A stretch of 64,000 nucleotides of DNA from Crocinitomicaceae bacterium. GTDB taxonomy: Bacteria; Bacteroidota; Bacteroidia; Flavobacteriales_D; Crocinitomicaceae. The translations under genes were made by a program, and so were the position numbers. Of this stretch, positions 59,946 to 64,000 are shown piece after piece. The notes under the pieces are model-generated. The model saw nothing but the letters and a program-made list of their open reading frames with translations. It was not told the DNA's origin and searched no databases. Location: contig JAGYIR010000017.1 in assembly GCA_018402525.1 (NCBI GenBank), positions 62,001 through 126,000 on the forward strand. Direction: 5' to 3'. Every line of letters starts with the position of its first letter. Within the stretch, counting starts at the first letter, position 1.

Positions 59946-60500
59946 TTAATCGTGTATCAGCTCTTTTCTATAGCAATCAAACACCGCTGGGGTGATGAGC
60001 TGCTTTGCTTTTTCAGTTTTTGTGGGCTTCAATTCCAAAAAATCAGCCGAATGCGTAAATACATATCCTTGTCTTTCGTACCACTCTGCCAATTGTTGTT
60101 TGAACTGAACAAATTGATTTTTAGGTCGTAATATTTCCAGGGTCATCTCTGTTGCGCCTAGTTTCATTGCCTCTTGCTCGGCGTGATACACCAACTTTCT
60201 TCCAATTCCCAATCCCTTATTTGAAAAATCGACCGCTAGGAGTCCGAAAGAAAAAATGGTCTCACTTAGCTGCGAAAGTAAAATTGTACCAACCACTTCA
60301 TTGTTCAAAAAAGCAGTAAAAACATGTTCTTGTTCTATTAACTGTTGGTATTCTTCCTTAGAAATGCGGACATAGTTTTCACCCCAAATTTCCCGCTCAG
60401 TTTGAGCATAAGCATTCACAAGAATTTCATACTGTGAATCAATCTCGGATACCTTCTTAGAAGATAGAATGTCACATGAATTATTCAACAAACTTTTCAT
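59946..60500 (-). CDS. GNAT-family N-acetyltransferase
   Basis: The 184-residue protein has the GNAT core: HVFTAFLNNEVVGTILLSQL, the strand FGLLAVDFSNKGLGIGRKLV with the acetyl-CoA loop (SNKGLGIGR), EAMKLGATEMTLEILRP and LAEWYERQGYVFTHSADFLE. The substrate is unknown. Its start overlaps the end of the large membrane glycosyltransferase-like gene by 20 bp, so the two are co-translated. A perfect inverted repeat follows its stop. Confidence 0.88.
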   Translation of the reverse strand: MKSLLNNSCDILSSKKVSEIDSQYEILVNAYAQTEREIWGENYVRISKEEYQQLIEQEHVFTAFLNNEVVGTILLSQLSETIFSFGLLAVDFSNKGLGIGRKLVYHAEQEAMKLGATEMTLEILRPKNQFVQFKQQLAEWYERQGYVFTHSADFLELKPTKTEKAKQLITPAVFDCYRKELIHD

Positions 60501-62280
60501 GGGTTAAAATAAATTTAATGTCGTCTATGTAGGCATCATTTCTGTTTATTTTCCAGACAAAAAACAACAATTTCTGACCTTGAACGGTGTTAGGGATTTC
60601 TGAATACAACTCTATTTTCTCCCACCCATCTCGACGGTCAACTATGGCACCAGAGTGAGCTGAAAACTGAAGACTGTCGTACTTTAAACAAAGTGCAAAC
60701 TCTTCGGGATTTCTGACCCATGCTGTTATATGTATCCTATTGGCATTTTTCACGTCAATCGTGTCTCCCAATGCATATTCAATGTAGCTCGGGAGAAACA
60801 TAGCCATACGACCATTAAAAACAGTTCCCTTTTGAATCAATTCGGCATGTGTTGTGTCAAACGAGGTAACATCTTCAAAGTCTACCCTTTTAATAGCAAT
60901 AGTATCTATCACCCGCTTATAAACATCGGTTTTTCCATGCTTGGCCTTCTCCATATTTGGTATTTCAAGGTAAGTATGAAACAAGGGTGTTGGTTCCCAC
61001 TTTAAAAATGATGCGGTATACGCCCTTTTAGACATGTGACCCCAGTGAATTGTTCCCTTTTTAAACTGTATTGTTTGAAATACCGAAAGCGACAAGCCCG
61101 CCAAAACAACTGTGCCGAAAACTAATTTCCACCACCATTTTCTTGTCCAGACAAACGCTATAAATCCTGCCAGGGGAATGCTTAAAAAGGGATATAAATT
61201 TATAAAAGCCCTATTGCCAAAACCAACGTACCACCAACACCACCAGGAAGAAATAATAAATACATAGATCGCGGTGACAACGATTAGTGGCAAAAATAAT
61301 CCTGCATTTCTTTTTCTAATAAAAATAAATCCAACTAAGGCAAACACCATAAGTGGACTATAAATCAACCACCCATTTCTAAAACTAAACATGGCCTCAA
61401 GTACTTTGGGATTCGTAAAGAAAAACGATTCATCGGAATAGGAATAAAATAACCACTCTCCAGAGATGTACTTGAAATAAATCAATTGTGGCATTACACA
61501 AGCTGTCGCGACTAGCAGCATTACAAGTAATTGTGTTCTCTGCCTGTAGAACAGGCGCCATCTTTCTTTAAAGTCGTCCCAAGAACGAACAAATAAAAGC
61601 GGAATAAAAAGGATAAAAACGATATCAATCGGTCTAATTAAAGTCATTAGTCCCGCTGAAATCCCCACCCACAGTACATATTTATAGCGCATGGTTTCAG
61701 TCCATTTTATCACACCATATATAAAAAATGTAATGACTGAAAAGCTATATGAATGAGAAAAGCCAGCATCGAACGTAAAGTAGTTTCCTGCATTTGTTCC
61801 TATAAAAACCACAACAATCGTTAGTGCCGTTACGGTTTCAGAAAAATAAATCCGTAATATTTTCCTTAGGAATACCAGTGCGAGCAGCAGATAGAACAGT
61901 GCACTCATGGATAACGCAAACATATAGGGCGTAGAAAAACCATCTTGCGCTTCACCTGTGACTCCAGCATAGACATGTGCTAATCCAAAAAATGGAGCGT
62001 ATAAAATAGCCGTTCCCATCGGGTACTTGATGTACCTAATTCCATTTTCGGATGTGTTGAACCATATTTTTAGGGGTCCTTCACCTTCATAAACAGTAAC
62101 ATCGTCTAGTTTTAAGTCATTGTGAATAAACAATGCAGGTAAATAGGCATAGTAGCCTCTGATGTCAGATTTAACCACTCCATCATTTCTGCTCCATGGT
62201 GAATCAACCAACTGTGTTAGAACAAACAAACACATAATGATTAGGCAGGCTGTTTTTGATAGGGGAAAATTGCGTTTCAT
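60481..62280 (-). CDS. Polytopic GT-C-like membrane protein (possible glycosyltransferase)
   Basis: The 599-residue protein has about ten to eleven membrane spans in the first 400 residues and a C-terminal periplasmic domain of about 170 residues that looks beta-rich (MFLPSYIEYALGDTIDVKNA). The first loop (SRNDGVVKSDIRGYYAYLPA) carries an Asp in the position where GT-C enzymes have their catalytic acidic residue. The YPMGTAILYAPFF and HSYSFSVITFFIYG segments are also GT-C-like. These enzymes use polyprenyl-linked sugars on the periplasmic side. It may modify a surface glycan or protein. It is 20 bp overlapped with the GNAT gene. Confidence 0.7.
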   Translation of the reverse strand: MKRNFPLSKTACLIIMCLFVLTQLVDSPWSRNDGVVKSDIRGYYAYLPALFIHNDLKLDDVTVYEGEGPLKIWFNTSENGIRYIKYPMGTAILYAPFFGLAHVYAGVTGEAQDGFSTPYMFALSMSALFYLLLALVFLRKILRIYFSETVTALTIVVVFIGTNAGNYFTFDAGFSHSYSFSVITFFIYGVIKWTETMRYKYVLWVGISAGLMTLIRPIDIVFILFIPLLFVRSWDDFKERWRLFYRQRTQLLVMLLVATACVMPQLIYFKYISGEWLFYSYSDESFFFTNPKVLEAMFSFRNGWLIYSPLMVFALVGFIFIRKRNAGLFLPLIVVTAIYVFIISSWWCWWYVGFGNRAFINLYPFLSIPLAGFIAFVWTRKWWWKLVFGTVVLAGLSLSVFQTIQFKKGTIHWGHMSKRAYTASFLKWEPTPLFHTYLEIPNMEKAKHGKTDVYKRVIDTIAIKRVDFEDVTSFDTTHAELIQKGTVFNGRMAMFLPSYIEYALGDTIDVKNANRIHITAWVRNPEEFALCLKYDSLQFSAHSGAIVDRRDGWEKIELYSEIPNTVQGQKLLFFVWKINRNDAYIDDIKFILTHEKFVE

Positions 62281-62297
62281 ACCGCAACGAATGTAAC

Positions 62298-62331
62298 AAA
62301 AAAAGGCTTCAGTGTTTTACATGAAGCCTTT
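62298..62331 (-). terminator. Rho-independent terminator on minus strand
   Basis: AAAGGCTTCA and TGAAGCCTTT pair perfectly over 10 bp across a 10-nt loop, followed on the minus strand by a run of T (62301-62298). It ends whatever transcript reads through the small ORF at 62384-62488 and shields the gene at 62280 from read-through. Confidence 0.8.
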
Positions 62332-62339
62332 AACTTAGT

Positions 62340-62353
62340 GGTAATCGATTACC
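62340..62353. promoter_or_regulatory. Perfect 14-bp palindrome of LacI-operator type
   Basis: GGTAATCGATTACC is a perfect palindrome with a central CG flanked by AT, the layout of LacI/GalR-family operators. It lies between a small minus-strand ORF and its terminator. No LacI regulator is in the window, so the site may be incidental or serve a distant factor. Confidence 0.4.
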
Positions 62354-62383
62354 GTCGTGGTTAAAATAATACCTATTCATACA

Positions 62384-62488
62384 TTAACTTGTTTTTAGCG
62401 CTAGTGATTTGATATACATTAAGTACTCTTCCAAAGTAGCGTTCAACATAAGCTTTACGGCTGTTGCTTTTTTTCTGTTCTTTTTCAT
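62384..62488 (-). CDS. Possible 34-residue small basic protein (short transcript with terminator)
   Basis: In the 315-bp gap between two minus-strand genes, an ATG at 62488 opens a 34-codon frame (MKKNRKKATAVKLMLNATLE then EYLMYIKSLALKTS). Its transcript would end at the terminator at 62298-62331. A different frame of the same strand (62373 to about 62540, TTG start) reads HEKEQKKSNSRKAYVERYFG followed by RVLNVYQITSAKNKLMYE and looks equally protein-like. Either one is a small gene, or the whole is a remnant or a small RNA. The terminator shows that the region is transcribed on the minus strand. Confidence 0.4.
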   Translation of the reverse strand: MKKNRKKATAVKLMLNATLEEYLMYIKSLALKTS

Positions 62489-62595
62489 GGTTTCTACGTT
62501 TTAATAAGTTGTAACTACCACTTTTCAAACGCTGTGCCAAAAAACATGTAAGTTGCTCAAACTATTGCTACGGCTGCTTATAAGTCCATGATTAG

Positions 62596-62991
62596 TTACG
62601 GTAATTTATCAAACTCCTTTCGCATTGTTTCAAGCGTTTCGCGTGAAATGAGGACATATCCGCCTTCTTTGTTCTGTAACCGCAGGGTGTTTTTGTTTAC
62701 TTTGTTTCGGTACAGGTTGTACTTTGATGTAATAATTCCGGCATCTGTTGCTAGCACTTTTTCGGCTTTATCAAAAAACTCGTTAACTTCTTGTTTGTTC
62801 TTAAAAATGAGCTCTCTCGTTTCTTTCACGTGTTTTAAGTCGCGGTAAAAAAACGAATAATGTGTTTTCTCGGGTGTGCTTATTTGCACAAATTTATTCG
62901 TGTTACTAATGATGTAAATTTTTAAAGTGTCAGATTGCGCATCTAGTTGGGTGCTCAAAAAAAGTAAGGAAAAGAGTGCTAAAAACTTCAT
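62596..62991 (-). CDS. Small exported protein of unknown function
   Basis: The 131-residue protein has a signal peptide (MKFLALFSLLFLSTQLDAQ) and a charged mature part (SDTLKIYIISNTNKFVQIST, FYRDLKHVKETRELIFKNKQ, EGGYVLISRETLETMRKEFD). No family, lipobox or sorting domain is recognised, so it is probably periplasmic. It is the last intact gene before the repeat-rich junction. The small transcript at about 62300-62540 lies downstream on the same strand. Confidence 0.65.
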   Translation of the reverse strand: MKFLALFSLLFLSTQLDAQSDTLKIYIISNTNKFVQISTPEKTHYSFFYRDLKHVKETRELIFKNKQEVNEFFDKAEKVLATDAGIITSKYNLYRNKVNKNTLRLQNKEGGYVLISRETLETMRKEFDKLP

Positions 62992-63115
62992 TTTGTATAG
63001 TCGTTTTGATTTAGCACAAAGTAACTAAAAAAGGAATTTGCCACTAACGACCTATGGAAAATGTAATTAACACATTGCTAACGCCCAACTTTTTGACTTG
63101 ATTCCTTGATCCTCA

Positions 63116-63199
63116 CTCAGGGCATCGCTCGCCCAGATTAATTCATAAAAAAACGAATATGTCGCTTTCACACTACACACTCGCTCTGTTATTTTGCTC
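63116..63199. repeat. 84-bp direct repeat, copy 1
   Basis: This 84-bp segment recurs at 63290-63373 with only three mismatches (about 96% identity). It begins CTCAGGGCATCGCTCGCCCA and ends CTCTGTTATTTTGCTC. The spacer of 90 bp contains further words (GTTCGGGACAAGCTC, TTCGACTCCTTCGTCGCTCA) of the kind found in dispersed intergenic repeats of Bacteroidota. I see no gene in 62992-63375. Confidence 0.85.
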
Positions 63200-63289
63200 T
63201 CCCCCGAAGGTTCGGGACAAGCTCTCTTGGGCTTACTTCGACTTCACTACGTTCTGCTCAGTATAAACTTCCCTTCGACTCCTTCGTCG

Positions 63290-63373
63290 CTCAGGGCATC
63301 GCTCGCCCAGTTTACTTCATAAAAAAACGAGTATGTCGCTTTCACACTACACACTCGCTCTGTTATTTTGCTC
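63290..63373. repeat. 84-bp direct repeat, copy 2
   Basis: This is the second copy of the repeat at 63116-63199; the differences are two bases at 63311-63315 and one at 63331. It ends exactly where a plus-strand gene remnant begins, as if the repeat replaced the gene's 5' part. Confidence 0.85.
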
Positions 63374-63375
63374 CC

Positions 63376-63468
63376 GTAATTATTATTTTGTCGAACCAAT
63401 TCATTGAAGATTTAAAAAGATTAGATTACTTAGGAAAACAATTAAAAAAGCAAAAATTCATGAAATAA
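63376..63468 (+). pseudogene. Gene remnant (C-terminal 30 codons)
   Basis: A plus-strand frame reads VIIILSNQFIEDLKRLDYLG then KQLKKQKFMK before a TAA at 63466-63468. There is no start codon upstream in that frame other than within the direct repeat. Composition is protein-like and helical. It is probably the tail of a gene truncated by the repeat. Confidence 0.4.
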
Positions 63469-63490
63469 GGATAGCTATCACTTTTTCTCC

Positions 63491-63631
63491 TCAATACAAA
63501 ATCATGGGTAATTTGAGTGCTAAATCTTTAAGCCAAAACCATCCAAAATCTTCACTTTCAATATTAGTGAATATTTTAAAATCCGCCACATCCCTTATAA
63601 ACACTGATGTTTTAACACTAAACTCTTTCTT
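63491..63631 (-). pseudogene. Gene remnant (C-terminal 46 codons)
   Basis: A minus-strand frame reads KKEFSVKTSVFIRDVADFKI, FTNIESEDFGWFWLKDLALK and LPMILY before a TGA at 63491-63493. Two stop codons (TGA TAA) precede it and there is no ATG start, so it is the end of a lost gene. The source is not recognised. Confidence 0.45.
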
Positions 63632-63644
63632 TTATCATAAATAA

Positions 63645-63681
63645 TATTCAATAATATATTAAATTATAGTATTATTGAATA
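63645..63681. repeat. 12-bp inverted repeat in AT-rich recombinase upstream region
   Basis: TATTCAATAATA at 63645-63656 and TATTATTGAATA at 63670-63681 are exact reverse complements, 13 bp apart. A third partial copy (ATTTTTGAATATTC) follows near 63691. The sites lie 39-75 bp before the recombinase ATG and could bind the recombinase or a repressor. Confidence 0.55.
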
Positions 63682-63719
63682 TATTATATTATTTTTGAAT
63701 ATTCTAAAATTTTTGGGTC

Positions 63720-64000
63720 ATGAGTGCAAAAGGTTTAAAAACAACAGCAGATTATTTGGATTACGAAAAAATGATGTTCAAGGCGTCAAATATGCTAAAC
63801 GACGAAAAAAGCAAAGTCATCGGGGCATATATCATCGTGGCAATTAATACAGGATTGCGATGTGGAGATGTAATTAAATTAACGCTGAATGACTTACGCC
63901 AAGATACATTGACGATTACCGAAGGAAAAACTAAAAAGACCAAAACCATTGCCATCAATGATAAGATAAAGGATATGGTAAACAAGATTGGTAAGTATCA
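63720..64000 (+). CDS. Tyrosine recombinase/integrase, N-terminal part (runs off window edge)
   Basis: The ATG at 63720 opens a frame to the window end (93 residues). It reads DYEKMMFKASNMLNDEKSKV, IGAYIIVAINTGLRCGDVIK and LTLNDLRQDTLTITEGKTKK. TGLRCGDV is the catalytic Arg-I box of tyrosine recombinases (consensus TGLRxxEl), and the strand/lysine hairpin TITEGKTKKTKTIAIN holds the active-site lysine. No core-binding N-terminal domain precedes it, so this is a short catalytic-domain-only recombinase, as found in some mobile elements and xer-like relatives. The Arg-II/His/Tyr end is outside the window. Confidence 0.82.
   Translation, partial: MSAKGLKTTADYLDYEKMMFKASNMLNDEKSKVIGAYIIVAINTGLRCGDVIKLTLNDLRQDTLTITEGKTKKTKTIAINDKIKDMVNKIGKY

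Noticed and set aside
62340-62353. Palindrome as an attachment site for the recombinase
   Set aside because: It is over 1.3 kb away with no second copy near the recombinase, and its CG-centred symmetry fits an operator better.
63761-63985. 74-residue minus-strand ORF with hydrophobic stretch
   Set aside because: It is antisense to the tyrosine recombinase, whose Arg-I box and hairpin lysine are recognisable.
1-64000. tRNA, rRNA or CRISPR loci
   Set aside because: No T-arm/anticodon patterns with cloverleaf potential, no rRNA-like tracts and no regularly spaced repeats were seen. The 84-bp repeat has only two copies with a spacer as long as the repeat, so it is not CRISPR.

Overview
This 64-kb window comes from a low-GC member of the Bacteroidota, most likely Flavobacteriales and perhaps close to Fluviicola/Crocinitomicaceae (the family placement is inference). 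The evidence is the TAnnTTTG promoter -7 element upstream of many genes, the lack of obvious Shine-Dalgarno sequences, exported proteins ending in type IX secretion (T9SS) sorting domains, and several Bacteroidota-typical families (DUF2911, DUF3109, DUF4837, LETM1-related, SpoIIE phosphatase with TPRs). No rRNA, tRNA or CRISPR array was recognised.

Layout. 1-7.4 kb, minus strand: a partial TPR protein, an EamA exporter, a secreted protein of unknown function, an ArsC/Spx-like thioredoxin-fold protein, an outer-membrane-type protein broken by a probable frameshift, and kynurenine 3-monooxygenase, a small membrane protein and kynureninase. The last three form the core of a de novo NAD or tryptophan-degradation operon. 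7.5-18.2 kb: hemL, a methionine-type aminotransferase overlapping an omega-amidase, a T9SS protein, a YqaA-like membrane protein, fbp and mfd. 18.3-26.1 kb: two overlapping glycosyltransferases, a T9SS subtilisin, a LETM1-related protein and a large lamin-tail protein. 26.1-34.8 kb: asd, a SUFU-domain protein, a DUF2911 protein, dxr, marC, a TIGR01777-type epimerase and a GNAT/PLP-racemase pair. 34.8-43.4 kb: a duplicated-domain lipoprotein, an alpha/beta hydrolase, a CrtI-like flavoprotein, a TPR-SpoIIE phosphatase, an FKBP and radA. 43.4-47.1 kb is an accessory block: a secreted unknown, a beta-barrel protein and a T9SS-exported N-formylglutamate-amidohydrolase homologue, with decayed gene fragments between and after them. 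47.2-58.6 kb, minus strand: a UbiA-like protein, two envelope glycosyltransferases, a DUF4837 lipoprotein, an MltD-type transglycosylase, gatA, tatA, and the classic rimP-nusA-infB translation/transcription operon. 58.7-63.0 kb: DUF3109, miaE, a GNAT, a polytopic GT-C-like protein, a possible small gene and a secreted unknown. 63.0-64.0 kb: an unstable junction with an 84-bp direct repeat, two gene remnants and an AT-rich inverted repeat leading into a truncated tyrosine recombinase.

Most notable observations: (1) the rimP-nusA-infB leader has a TAnnTTTG promoter, a 17-codon leader ORF whose stop overlaps the rimP start as ATGA, and inside that ORF a perfect GNRA-capped 8-bp hairpin followed by five T, so a candidate attenuator with translational coupling. 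(2) At least four genes have a perfect TAnnTTTG box only 3-4 nt before the ATG, which predicts leaderless mRNAs. (3) A terminator and two -7 boxes are fused directly onto a start codon near 13.3 kb. (4) The outer-membrane-type gene at 3.5-4.5 kb continues in another frame for about 60 more codons. (5) The accessory block at 43-47 kb carries unannotated gene remnants.
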